Origin: W2P13-069 sp963590525
Lineage (GTDB): Bacteria > Actinomycetota > Coriobacteriia > Coriobacteriales > QAMH01
Assembly: GCA_963590525.1 (NCBI GenBank)
Contig: CAVAPV010000012.1
Span: 1-48,781, forward strand
DNA: 48,781 nt
Direction of reading: 5' to 3'
Shown here: piece by piece, positions 36,312-45,429 of the stretch
Layout: each line of letters starts with the position of its first letter
How positions within the stretch are numbered: position 1 is the stretch's first letter
Translations under genes and position numbers: made by a program
The notes under the pieces: generated by a model
Told to the model about the DNA's origin: nothing
Databases searched by the model: none
Seen by the model: only the letters and a program-made list of their open reading frames with translations

Positions 36312-38738
36312 TTACCTGCTCTTTGACTTTGCGATCTCTAGCGCGCGGCTGAGCAGGCGCACGACTATTCCGTCTTCTTTCTTCTTTTGGGGCCGTTCTA
36401 TTACAACGGGCTTAACCTCGATAACTTGCGCCTTTTGTTTTGGCGGCATATTTGATTTGTCTTGCTTGACATCGGGCACGTTTGCCGCAGGGATGGCAAC
36501 CTTGTTGGCTCGCGCGGATTCTCTGACATGGTCTGCAGCGCGGGTCTTGATGCGTGCTTGCTCCATCAGATACTCCTGCGAGTCAAAGCGCTCTGTGCCT
36601 AAAGCTCCCAACGGCGTGTAGGTGCCATCGGCTTTGAGCTCTCGGAGCTTGGCTGTGTCACGCAGGCAGGTGTCTATGTAATCCATGACCTGATCGCGCA
36701 GATGCTCGCTGAGAACGGGCCAGGCTATCTCTACGCGCTTGCTCATGTTACGCGTCATGAGATCGGCACTTGCCAAGAAGAGCTTCATATCGTCATGCGG
36801 GCCAAAGCCGTAGATGCGGCTATGCTCTAGCAGACGGCCAACGATAGAGACGATCCTTACGTTGTCGGTATAACCAGGTACGCCTGGCAGAAGACAGGAT
36901 ATGCCTCTGACGAGCATGATCGTCTTAACGCCCGCCTGGGATGCCTCGGCGATTTTGTTGATGATGTCTTTGTCCGTTACAGAGTTGGTCTTGAAGAACA
37001 AACCGCATGGTTTTCCAGCGTGTGCGAGCGCGATCTGCTCGTCTATGCCCTTGATGATGTTCTGCTTTACCTGCAATGGGGCGACCCAAAGGATGTTGTA
37101 GTCATCCGATGCGTTCTCAAGCGCCATGTTTCTAAAGAACATCACCGCATCGCGACCCACCAAGGGGTCCGAGGTCACAACCGAGAGGTCTGTGTAGAGC
37201 TTGGCTGTCTTCTCGTTGTAGTTGCCGGTGCCAAGCTGTGTTATATGGCGCAAGCCCTCGTTTGTCTGCAAGGTGATGCAGCAAATCTTGCTGTGCACCT
37301 TGAAGTCGTGGAAGCCGTAGATGACGTTGCAACCTGCCTGCTCGAACCTTTGCGACCATTCTATGTTGTTGTTCTCGTCAAAGCGCGCTCTCAACTCAAA
37401 CAAGGCCGTGACTTCTTTTCCTGCCTCGGATGCGTCGATCAGGGCCTCGGCTAGATGCGACTGGTTGGCAAGCCTGTACAAGGTGATCTTGATGGATACA
37501 ACGCGCGGGTCATGCGCTGCTTCTTTGAGGAGGGCCACAAACGGATCCATGCTTTGGTACGGATACGACAACATGAAGTCTTTGGCCAATGCGGTGTCGA
37601 TCATGGAGGCGTTGCGCTCGAGGAAACTGGGCCACTGGGGCGTGAAGGGCGGGTAGACCAATCCTTCTTTCTCGGCGTTTGGCACAAGGGATTCCAAACC
37701 CCACGTGTAGCTTAGATCCAAGGGCACCTGCGTTACAAAGACTTGAGATTTCTTGAGTCCCAAAGGTTTGAGCAGCATGGGCATCAAAGCGCTGCTCAGC
37801 TCGCGCTCGCATTCGAGGCGCACTGGTGCCAGTCTCGAGCGTTTCTTGAGGATACGCTTCATGTGCTCGCGGTAGTCGTCATCGTACTCGTCGGTCGATT
37901 CGATCACATCGATATCGGCATTGCGTGTGACGCAGATGATGTTGGTGTGCTTGACGCTGTACATATAGAACACCTCGCTTGCAAGCATCTCTATGACGTG
38001 CTCAAGCAAGATGTAGCTTGTGCCTTTGCCGGGCAGCTTTATGACGCGTTTACATTGACGCGGTAGTGGGATAAGCCCCAGCATCGCGCCTTGGGCACCC
38101 ATATTGAGCGCCTCGTCCTTGTTGCGCAAAGCGGCATTTTTCTTATCGGCCTTCTTGCCCTTTTGTTTGTCTTGGCTGGTGATGGTGTCTGTTGGCGCAT
38201 GCTCGTCAAGGCGCACGATTATGTAGAGTGCTCCGTTTTCCAAATGCGGGAAGGGATGGCGCGAGTTGATGATCTGCGGTGAGAGAAACGGCAGGATGGA
38301 GGCCTGTGCGTAGTCTTGTAGATAGGTTTTTTGCTGCTCGCTTAGATCTTGCGGACGCAGGTGTATGACACCTCGTTTCTCAAGCAACCTGCGCGTGGTC
38401 TCGAAGGTGTTCTCGTAAAGAGGGTATATCTCATGGCAGCGCTTGTAGATGGCCTTGAGCTGCTCGGCGGGCGTCATCTTGGATTTATAGTCGATGATGG
38501 GTTTTTTGACCAATGAGAGGTCTGTCAAGCTGCCCACACGCACCATGAAGAACTCTTGCAGATTGCTCCAAAAGATTGAGACAAAGTTGAGGCGCTGGAG
38601 CAGCGGGACCGATTCATCGGCACCTTGGTCCAATACACGCAAGTTGAAATCGAGCCAAGAGAGCTCTCTGTTTTGCATGTAGGGAATCGCCGGTTCTCGT
38701 TTCTCTATCGTGCTTTTGCTTGTTTTGTCGCTTGTCAT
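36312..38738 (-). CDS. ppk: Polyphosphate kinase
   Basis: 808-residue PPK1-type enzyme polymerising ATP gamma-phosphate into polyphosphate. The N-terminus YMQNRELSWLDFNLRVLDQ is the family hallmark. The catalytic His482 lies in FHDFKVHSKICCITL, and the second HKD-like domain carries ADLMTRNMSKRVEIAWPV. It is longer than most homologues (about 690-720): there is a Lys-rich insert near residues 180-205 and a C-terminal extension of roughly 80 residues rich in Lys, Val and Pro. AGGGGA lies about 6 bases before the ATG. It follows ppx by 99 bases on the same strand, so the two opposing activities are co-expressed. Confidence 0.95.
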   Translation of the reverse strand: MTSDKTSKSTIEKREPAIPYMQNRELSWLDFNLRVLDQGADESVPLLQRLNFVSIFWSNLQEFFMVRVGSLTDLSLVKKPIIDYKSKMTPAEQLKAIYKRCHEIYPLYENTFETTRRLLEKRGVIHLRPQDLSEQQKTYLQDYAQASILPFLSPQIINSRHPFPHLENGALYIIVRLDEHAPTDTITSQDKQKGKKADKKNAALRNKDEALNMGAQGAMLGLIPLPRQCKRVIKLPGKGTSYILLEHVIEMLASEVFYMYSVKHTNIICVTRNADIDVIESTDEYDDDYREHMKRILKKRSRLAPVRLECERELSSALMPMLLKPLGLKKSQVFVTQVPLDLSYTWGLESLVPNAEKEGLVYPPFTPQWPSFLERNASMIDTALAKDFMLSYPYQSMDPFVALLKEAAHDPRVVSIKITLYRLANQSHLAEALIDASEAGKEVTALFELRARFDENNNIEWSQRFEQAGCNVIYGFHDFKVHSKICCITLQTNEGLRHITQLGTGNYNEKTAKLYTDLSVVTSDPLVGRDAVMFFRNMALENASDDYNILWVAPLQVKQNIIKGIDEQIALAHAGKPCGLFFKTNSVTDKDIINKIAEASQAGVKTIMLVRGISCLLPGVPGYTDNVRIVSIVGRLLEHSRIYGFGPHDDMKLFLASADLMTRNMSKRVEIAWPVLSEHLRDQVMDYIDTCLRDTAKLRELKADGTYTPLGALGTERFDSQEYLMEQARIKTRAADHVRESARANKVAIPAANVPDVKQDKSNMPPKQKAQVIEVKPVVIERPQKKKEDGIVVRLLSRALEIAKSKSR

Positions 38739-38837
38739 TGCTCATCCCCTTTATCAAAGCAGCTTTGATAGGCCGCATTCTTAATTCCATGCATTGCGCA
38801 GCTGTGCGTTTTGCCAGTCTGTGAGTTTATGTGTTGC

Positions 38838-39770
38838 TTATCTACATAGCATTCGCTCTATGAGATATCCCTCTCTTACTCCCCTCTTGCAAAGCTCTAT
38901 GGTGCTGGCTCCAAGCATTCTCATAAGCTCGCTTAGGATGACGCAGCCTGGACCAACCGTATGAAGACGTTCTGGTACCGCACGACTTGCCAAATGAGAG
39001 AAGAGTGCGGGGTCTTTTTGCAAAATGCCTAGCAAATGATCTATATGCTCCAAAGTAAGAAGCTTTGGACGTTGATCCAGATCTTGCGCTGCGGCATAGA
39101 GCTTTGCAGCGGCGCGTGCGCTACCTCCCACGGCATAAAGCTTTGGATGCTTGAAATCTGCAAAATTCTCAACCTGTGCGGCCAGCTTGGAAAAAGACCT
39201 GGCGATAAGCTGCGCTTCCGGCTGCTGTGGAATCACATAGCGCACATACTGGGCGTAAGACGACAGGGAGCCTTGAGGTATAGACGTGTTGTGCACGTCT
39301 TTTCCGTCTTTGATTTTGACGAGCTCGCACGAGCCGCCCCCCAGGTCGATCATCACGCCGGTGTCTATGAGTTTATCGCAGCTGGCACCAACAAAGCTCA
39401 AATGCGCTTCGTCTTGGGCGGACAACAGGTTGATGCGCCGACCAATTGTGCTTTCTATGACTGCTAAAGCAGTTGATGAGTTGGTGCAATTTCTGAGCAC
39501 TGCTGTGGCAAAGATGTCGATGCGCTTGCAATTAAAATATCGAGCGCGTTTGAGATGGCCCTTGAGCACATCGATTGCCTTGACGATGCCTGCTCCAGAA
39601 AACTCCCCGTCTTTGATGTATGCAGAAAGGCCGGCCATGACTTTGTCGTTCATAACGCTTCTTATGATTTTGCCTGTAACGGGCCTTGACCCGTCCCAGT
39701 CTTCTTGAACATCAAAGACGACAAGGCGGACCGTGTTAGAGCCAAGATCGATGACACCGTAGTTTGACAT
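38838..39770 (-). CDS. ppx: Exopolyphosphatase (Ppx/GppA family)
   Basis: 310-residue ASKHA-fold phosphatase, releasing phosphate from polyphosphate ends or converting pppGpp to ppGpp. Phosphate-binding motifs: YGVIDLGSNTVRLVVFD at the N-terminus and MIDLGGGSCELVKI in the middle. It is of the short (about 300 residue) type without the C-terminal HD domain of E. coli Ppx. ATG at 39770 is preferred, with AGGA 9 bases upstream; a start at 39788 has no site. The pairing with ppk favours polyphosphate as substrate. A palindromic motif (39853-39869) lies upstream. Confidence 0.9.
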   Translation of the reverse strand: MSNYGVIDLGSNTVRLVVFDVQEDWDGSRPVTGKIIRSVMNDKVMAGLSAYIKDGEFSGAGIVKAIDVLKGHLKRARYFNCKRIDIFATAVLRNCTNSSTALAVIESTIGRRINLLSAQDEAHLSFVGASCDKLIDTGVMIDLGGGSCELVKIKDGKDVHNTSIPQGSLSSYAQYVRYVIPQQPEAQLIARSFSKLAAQVENFADFKHPKLYAVGGSARAAAKLYAAAQDLDQRPKLLTLEHIDHLLGILQKDPALFSHLASRAVPERLHTVGPGCVILSELMRMLGASTIELCKRGVREGYLIERMLCR

Positions 39771-39852
39771 TGAGATAGTTCCTAACATCTTGTTGTTTGC
39801 AGGCGTCTATCCTAGGTCTAAACGATACTCCAATTCATGCTTTATATACAGG

Positions 39853-39869
39853 CTTTGCAAAGACTTTGC
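39853..39869. promoter_or_regulatory. Overlapping palindromes, operator-like
   Basis: CTTTGCAAAG (39853-39862) and GCAAAG-a-CTTTGC (39857-39869) overlap, so CTTTGC occurs twice with its complement between. It lies 83 bases upstream of the ppx start. Regulator unknown; a phosphate-responsive one would be logical. Confidence 0.35.
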
Positions 39870-40062
39870 ACTCTTTCATCAGAATCCGATATTAGCTGCA
39901 TGTTGATGGCGTTTGTCTGATTGACGCTGCTTGCATCCGGGCATCTTGGTGCAGTTTGGTTTTTCATGCCTGACAAAGAGCGGAAATTGAACATATCTGA
40001 TTATAGAGTGGTCTTGATATGGTCATGTATTTTATATCTGTTTTGGATATTTTCGTAGGGTC

Positions 40063-40099
40063 ATCTACCTTTTAAACTCCTGATACCCGCTAGGTAGAT
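40063..40099 (+). promoter_or_regulatory. Inverted repeat in the pdxS leader
   Basis: ATCTACCT (40063-40070) and AGGTAGAT (40092-40099) are perfectly complementary with a 21-base loop. The structure ends just before the AAAGGAG ribosome-binding site at 40107-40113, so it could influence translation or bind a regulator. Confidence 0.4.
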
Positions 40100-40119
40100 A
40101 GGAAATAAAGGAGTAATTG

Positions 40120-41001
40120 ATGACTGCTTCCAACGATCGTGTAACTCTTAACCGCCAGCTCGCCCAGATGCTCGTGGGCGGTGTGATCATGGACGTAACC
40201 ACCCCCGAGCAGGCACGAATAGCAGAATCAGCCGGTGCGTGCGCCGTCATGGCTCTTGAGCGCATCCCAGCCGATATCCGTGCTGCCGGTGGCGTGTCAC
40301 GCATGAGCGATCCCAAGATGATCAAGGGTATCCAAGAGGCAGTTTCTATTCCCGTTATGGCAAAAGTGCGCATCGGCCATTTTGTCGAGGCTCAGATCTT
40401 ACAGGCTATAGAGATTGACTATATCGACGAGTCCGAGGTACTTACCCCTGCTGACGATACGTTTCATATCGATAAAAGCGCTTTTGAAGTGCCGTTTGTT
40501 TGCGGAGCAAGAGATTTGGGTGAGGCGCTTAGGCGAATCTCCGAGGGTGCGACGATGATTCGCACCAAAGGAGAGCCGGGTACCGGCGATGTTGTTCAGG
40601 CAGTGCGCCATATGCGCCTTATTAACCAGCAGATTGCCAAGGTTGTGTCTATGCGCAAAGACGAGCTTTTCGAAGAGGCAAAGCGTCTGGGTGTCAGTGT
40701 GTCTTTGCTTGAGCAGGTTCATGACAACGGACGCCTGCCAGTGGTCAATTTTGCTGCCGGTGGCGTCGCAACACCAGCAGATGCGGCTCTTATGATGCAG
40801 CTGGGTGCGCAAGGCGTCTTTGTAGGTAGCGGCATTTTCAAAAGCGGTAATCCTCAAAAACGTGCCGAGGCGATCGTCAAAGCTGTTGCAAACTACACCG
40901 ATGCCAAGCTCATCGCCGAGCTCTCGGAAGATCTTGGCGAGGCCATGGTGGGCATCAACGCCGATGAGATTCAGATCATCATGGAAGAGCGTGGTCGCTA
41001 A
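40120..41001 (+). CDS. pdxS: Pyridoxal 5'-phosphate synthase, PdxS subunit
   Basis: 293-residue synthase barrel building PLP from ribose 5-phosphate, glyceraldehyde 3-phosphate and ammonia. Visible catalytic residues: Asp25 (GGVIMDVTTPEQ), Lys82 (PVMAKVRIGHFVEA) and Lys150 (MIRTKGEPGTG). AAAGGAG 6 bases upstream supports ATG at 40120. The stop codon overlaps the pdxT start (TAATG), giving strict translational coupling to the glutaminase that supplies ammonia. This DXP-independent route provides cofactor for DapL and other aminotransferases. Confidence 0.97.
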   Translation: MTASNDRVTLNRQLAQMLVGGVIMDVTTPEQARIAESAGACAVMALERIPADIRAAGGVSRMSDPKMIKGIQEAVSIPVMAKVRIGHFVEAQILQAIEIDYIDESEVLTPADDTFHIDKSAFEVPFVCGARDLGEALRRISEGATMIRTKGEPGTGDVVQAVRHMRLINQQIAKVVSMRKDELFEEAKRLGVSVSLLEQVHDNGRLPVVNFAAGGVATPADAALMMQLGAQGVFVGSGIFKSGNPQKRAEAIVKAVANYTDAKLIAELSEDLGEAMVGINADEIQIIMEERGR

Positions 41002-41600
41002 TGGTAAAGCCACGTGTTGGCATAGTTGCTGTTCAGGGCGCTTTTGCACAGCATGCAGACGTGGTTGCGCGTTTGGGTGCAGAGGTAATAGAACTGCGCC
41101 AAGCAAGCGATCTTGACTTGCCTTTTGACAAGCTGGTACTTCCTGGTGGCGAGAGCACGGCGCAGGGACGTATCATGCGTGATTTGGGCATGCTTGACCC
41201 TTTGCGAGACAAGATTGCAAAAGGCATGCCCGTTTTGGGGACTTGCGCTGGTTTGATCTTGCTTGCAAATCGTATCGATTCCTGCAATGGAGACGGTAGC
41301 GTTGTGGACGAGCAACACAACTCGACTTGGTTTGCCACCTTGGACGTCACGGTACGACGAAACGCCTATGGCAGGCAGCTTGGCAGCTTTAAGGCAACGG
41401 CTGATTTTGCTGGACTGGGTCAGATTCCCATGACCTTTATCCGAGCGCCTTTTGTTACGAACGTCGGTTTTAAAGCGCGTGAGCTTGCGCGCGTCAACGG
41501 CAACGTTGTCGCTGTTCAACAAGATAACCAGATAGGCTTGTCGTTTCATCCAGAGCTTGATGAATCATTGGCTATCCACGAGCTGTTCTTGGGAGTGTAG
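41001..41600 (+). CDS. pdxT: Pyridoxal 5'-phosphate synthase, PdxT glutaminase
   Basis: 199-residue class I glutamine amidotransferase that channels ammonia to PdxS. The triad is visible: Cys82 in GTCAGLILLA, and His183 with Glu185 in LSFHPELDES. LPGGESTAQGRI is the family oxyanion-loop motif. It starts inside the pdxS stop codon. No terminator follows; the activase gene begins 96 bases on. Confidence 0.96.
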   Translation: MVKPRVGIVAVQGAFAQHADVVARLGAEVIELRQASDLDLPFDKLVLPGGESTAQGRIMRDLGMLDPLRDKIAKGMPVLGTCAGLILLANRIDSCNGDGSVVDEQHNSTWFATLDVTVRRNAYGRQLGSFKATADFAGLGQIPMTFIRAPFVTNVGFKARELARVNGNVVAVQQDNQIGLSFHPELDESLAIHELFLGV

Positions 41601-41696
41601 GCAAAGTTCATAAGCTTAGAGGTGGGCTACGGCTGCAGATGTTTCTGGGTGTGCCTTATACTCTTGCGGGTATATAGGATTGCCAGCGAGGTGTGC

Positions 41697-44600
41697 ATGC
41701 TCAATATCGGAATAGATATCGGTTCCAAGACTATCAAGGCCGTCGTTTTGCAAGGGGATCTGCAGCAAGACGGCGGCCTTTCTATATGCAACAAAAACCT
41801 GTTTGCTGCATATAGACCTCATGATTCCAATGTCGCCGCATCGCTTGAGAGCCTGCTCAAAGAGCTTGAGGATGAGTTTGGGGCAAGCGCGCCTTGCAGG
41901 CTGACATTTACCGGATCTGGATCTATGGGCTTGTCCAAGCGGGCTCGGCTTGATTATGTGCAAGAGGTGCGTGCACTCAGGCTTGGAGCCGCGCATTTGC
42001 GATTAGATGCCGATGCTGCTTTGGAGATGGGCGGCGAGGATTCAAAGGCCGTTTACTTTGGTGCAGCCCCTTGCCAACGCATGAATACGAGTTGCGCAGG
42101 TGGTACCGGTTCTTTTCTAGAGGATGCGGCAGCTTTGCTGGGTGTTGACATGGCTGTGCTCGATGGGCTCGCAGGCAAAGGCGAAGCGCTCTATCCTATT
42201 GCATCGCGCTGTGCAGTATTTGCCCTTCGAGACATCAAGCCGCTTATCAACTCTGATGCAAAGCAGGAGGATATAGCGGCAAGCGTCTATGCTTCTGTCG
42301 TCGATCAAACGCTGGCAACGCTTTGTACCGGCAGAAAGCTTGAAGGGCGCGTGCTGTTTTTGGGCGGACCTTTTAAGCACCTGCCCAATCTCGTGAACGC
42401 TTTTGCGCAGGCACTGCGCCTTGACAAGGACTGCGAGCTTGTTCCATCTCAAGCAGAGCTTGTCTGCGCTTATGGTGCAGCCGCCGCATCTGCTTCTTGC
42501 AAAGTCACGACTTTGGGACAGGTTACCAAAGACGTCTTGAGCGTTGATAGGGTTGGCGATAAACCCATGCGCACTCTTCCAAAGCTCGCAGCCATCGATG
42601 CGGATGCGGATTGTCATATGAGAGAGACTTCTTTCAAAGAGGCGCAATATCCGCTCTTTGTTGGTTTCGACCTCGGTTCGAGTTCCGCTAAGTTTGCTGT
42701 GTTAGATTCGCTGGGCAGACTCGTTTTCGCAAAATACGAGCTTTCCCCATCGCATCCTTCTCTTTGTGCCAAGAATTTTTGGGATGAGTTTGAAGACAGA
42801 CTTTCTTCATTTGGAAAAACCGTCTGCAGCGATGTTGCGCACGTCGCTTCGTGTGGCTATGGAGAATCTCAGGTCTCTGTGTTTTGCCGTGATTTTGACG
42901 TTATGGCAGAGACGGCCGCTCACTTGCGCTCTGCTGTCGAGCTATGTCCTGATGCGAGCTTCGTATTGGATATTGGCGGACAGGACATGAAAGCCATGTG
43001 GGTTCAAGACGGCCAGCTGAAGGATGTCGCCGTCAACGAGTCTTGCTCAAGCGGCTGCGGAGCCTTTGTGAGCAGCGCCGCTGCTGCACTCAACGTTAGC
43101 TTGGAAGATTTTGACAAACTAGCTTTCACCTCCAAAGCGCCTGTCGATTTAGGGACGCGTTGTACTGTCTTCATGCGTTCGCGCATACGTCAAGCACAAG
43201 AACGCGGGGCTGGCGCTGAGGATATCGCCGCAGGTGCAGCTCATGCCATTGCCCAAAATGCCCTGGTCAGACTGCTGGGTCCCAAGCGCATGCAGACGGT
43301 TGGCGATGTGGTTGTAGTGCAAGGCGGTGCTTTTGAGAGTGATGCCGTTCTGTCTGCTTTCCAAATGCAACTGGGAAAGCGAGTGATGCGTCCTACCACG
43401 TCTTGCCTTATGGGGGCAATCGGATGTGCGCTGCTTGCCAGAGATGCCTACGCACAACGTCAGTCTTTAGCTGGAACATCTTTGTTTGACGTTAGTGATT
43501 CAACAGAAACAGTTCCAAATACCGCTGCCTTGCAGCAACAGCTTTTATCGGCATATCGGGGAGTTACCGGTAGGGGCAAGCGCGCTCAGGTAAAGATCGG
43601 CATTGTCAGTGCTCTCAACGATTACGAATCCCTCCCCTTTTGGCATGCTTGCTTGTCTGATCTCGGATTCAGCATCGTCGTGCCCCAAGACTGCACAGAG
43701 CGCATCTCAAGGGCAGACGTTGCGCAGTCGCTGGTAAGCGACACCGTCTGTCTGCCGGCACAGCTTGCGCATAAGCGGTTGCTTCAGGTTGCGGCAGCTG
43801 GTGCGACGTGTGCCTGGTGTCCCAGTAGCGATGAAGCAGGCATGTGCGCTGTTACGCGCGAATACCAAGAGGTGCTGCCTCGCGCTATGTCTGGCGTTAT
43901 CGATATCCCCGTGCTTGTTCCAAAACTCGGCAATTACTCTCCTAGAGCAATGGACAGGCGTCTTTTGCACGCAGAATCGTTGAGGTCGTGCCTTGAGGAT
44001 ATTCTGCCGTTAAATGACACGCTTGAAACCAAGGAGCTGGAAGACGCAGTGCGCGCGGGGCAACAGGCCTACCGTAGTTTTGTAGAGCAAATGGAGGATG
44101 CGGCGTCAAAGGCCCTTGACTGGGTTCATCGCCATCCAAACAGGCACGGCATCGTGTTGTCCGGTCGTTCTTATCATATCGATGCGGAGCTTTTGGGCGG
44201 CATAGACCGCGTTTTTCAATCCGAGGGGTTTACCGTGCTTGCACCTTTGGGTGTAAGCAAGATAGCAAGAAAGGCAAGGGCTCCGTTTTTGGATCATACC
44301 GTTGACAGGAATCGAACCTGGACCCCGGCAAAGCGCGTTCTGGGCTTTGCCGCTATGTCTGTTTTGGATCCACAGCTCGATACCGTCTTCTTGCAGAGCT
44401 TTGGTTGCGGCATGGATGCGATTAGCCATGTTGACGCGCGCCGCATGCTCGAGAAGAACAACCGTCCCTTCACCTTGTTTAAGATCGACACCAAAAGCGA
44501 TGAACGTCACGTACGCATCAGAGTCCGAGCTTTGGCCGATGCGATTAAAAACAGGCGTGCAGCCGAGCTAGATGGTGCTCTCATGCAGCAAGAGATCAAA

Positions 44601-45389
44601 TCGGATGTTAGCGAGCAGTCCGACGCCTCTGCCGTCGGACTGCGTCACCCGTTACCGCGGCTTTCAATCGAGCTTGCTCCTCTGCCCAGCGCAAATCAAG
44701 AAGTCGTCCCCTTTTTGGGTTTAAGCGATGCCGACGTTAAGTATGCTTTGCGGTATCTTCCAAGCGATGTGTGTTCCACTGTTTCCTTGCTTGCCGCTTA
44801 CGGCATACGCGTTGCAACTGCCAACCCAAAAGCAAGAATTGAAATTCCTTTGCCATGCGAAGGCTGTGTCTTAGAGTCGGTTCAGCATTTTATTACCCTA
44901 TCCGGAAGCGACTGCCTCGTTGAATGGGTGAGCAATTGGCCAGAAAAGGAACCGCACTTTGCCCCCACGGTTTTCGGGGATGCAAATGGACAACAACGCT
45001 CAAGAAGAATCGGCATATGCGGTAATCCTTTGATCTTGTTTGACGAGGTAGCCAATCAAGGCGTTGTCAGGTTCGTTTGCGAGGCTGGGGTGCAACCTGT
45101 TTTTGGAGACCTCTATAGCTGGTACAGCGATGTAGCCCATTACATCCCTCAGATTGAAAGCCTGCAAGCAAAGGGTATAAGGCACGTGCTTCTTTTGCAG
45201 AGCTTCATGTGTCTTAAAGGACATGTGCACATGCGCGGCGCCCTTGACGAGTTAAAAGAGAGATTTGGGGATATGAGTTTTAGCGTTATTGATTTGGACC
45301 TAAGCGCAAGCAACCTCAACATCAAGAACAGAGTGCTTTTATCCCTTGATCAGGCGCTGGACTCTCGTTCATCTGATCACGTGTCGTAA
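41697..45389 (+). CDS. Giant tandem acyl-CoA dehydratase activase-like protein
   Basis: 1230 residues. Two BcrA/BadF/HgdC-type ASKHA domains are fused: the first (1-290) has GIDIGSKTIKAVV, GGEDSKAVYF, Cys133 in SCAGGTGSF and Cys172; the second (320-585) has GFDLGSSSAKFAVLD, DIGGQDMKAMW, Cys450/454 in SCSSGCGAF and Cys489. From about 632 on there is a DUF2229-like and HgdB-like region (KIGIVSALNDYESLPFWHAC; GRSYHIDAELLGGIDRVFQS; a C-terminal EAGVQPVFGDLYSWYSDVAHY). In HgdC proteins the cysteines bind a [4Fe-4S] cluster driving ATP-dependent electron transfer to a dehydratase; here the partner would be built in. It is shorter than the 1400-residue versions I remember, and I see no extra cysteine cluster between the second activase and DUF2229. 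GAGG 5 bases before the ATG sets the start. Substrate unknown. Confidence 0.85.
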   Translation: MLNIGIDIGSKTIKAVVLQGDLQQDGGLSICNKNLFAAYRPHDSNVAASLESLLKELEDEFGASAPCRLTFTGSGSMGLSKRARLDYVQEVRALRLGAAHLRLDADAALEMGGEDSKAVYFGAAPCQRMNTSCAGGTGSFLEDAAALLGVDMAVLDGLAGKGEALYPIASRCAVFALRDIKPLINSDAKQEDIAASVYASVVDQTLATLCTGRKLEGRVLFLGGPFKHLPNLVNAFAQALRLDKDCELVPSQAELVCAYGAAAASASCKVTTLGQVTKDVLSVDRVGDKPMRTLPKLAAIDADADCHMRETSFKEAQYPLFVGFDLGSSSAKFAVLDSLGRLVFAKYELSPSHPSLCAKNFWDEFEDRLSSFGKTVCSDVAHVASCGYGESQVSVFCRDFDVMAETAAHLRSAVELCPDASFVLDIGGQDMKAMWVQDGQLKDVAVNESCSSGCGAFVSSAAAALNVSLEDFDKLAFTSKAPVDLGTRCTVFMRSRIRQAQERGAGAEDIAAGAAHAIAQNALVRLLGPKRMQTVGDVVVVQGGAFESDAVLSAFQMQLGKRVMRPTTSCLMGAIGCALLARDAYAQRQSLAGTSLFDVSDSTETVPNTAALQQQLLSAYRGVTGRGKRAQVKIGIVSALNDYESLPFWHACLSDLGFSIVVPQDCTERISRADVAQSLVSDTVCLPAQLAHKRLLQVAAAGATCAWCPSSDEAGMCAVTREYQEVLPRAMSGVIDIPVLVPKLGNYSPRAMDRRLLHAESLRSCLEDILPLNDTLETKELEDAVRAGQQAYRSFVEQMEDAASKALDWVHRHPNRHGIVLSGRSYHIDAELLGGIDRVFQSEGFTVLAPLGVSKIARKARAPFLDHTVDRNRTWTPAKRVLGFAAMSVLDPQLDTVFLQSFGCGMDAISHVDARRMLEKNNRPFTLFKIDTKSDERHVRIRVRALADAIKNRRAAELDGALMQQEIKSDVSEQSDASAVGLRHPLPRLSIELAPLPSANQEVVPFLGLSDADVKYALRYLPSDVCSTVSLLAAYGIRVATANPKARIEIPLPCEGCVLESVQHFITLSGSDCLVEWVSNWPEKEPHFAPTVFGDANGQQRSRRIGICGNPLILFDEVANQGVVRFVCEAGVQPVFGDLYSWYSDVAHYIPQIESLQAKGIRHVLLLQSFMCLKGHVHMRGALDELKERFGDMSFSVIDLDLSASNLNIKNRVLLSLDQALDSRSSDHVS

Positions 45390-45429
45390 ACTGTCAAAAT
45401 CTGATTCGCCAATCCCAAGGAGACGCATT

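Larger units (their letters stand above)
39771..40119. other. Divergent ppx/pdxS control region
   Basis: 349 bases without a gene. It holds an operator-like palindromic cluster (39853-39869), an AT-rich middle with several possible -10 boxes (near 40001-40050) but no well-spaced consensus pair I would defend, and an 8-bp inverted repeat (40063-40070 with 40092-40099) in the pdxS leader. Confidence 0.45.

Noticed and set aside
44300..44325. tRNA T-arm-like sequence (GGAATCGAACC)
   Set aside because: It lies inside the conserved coding frame of the activase (DRNRTWTPAKR) and no acceptor or anticodon arms surround it.
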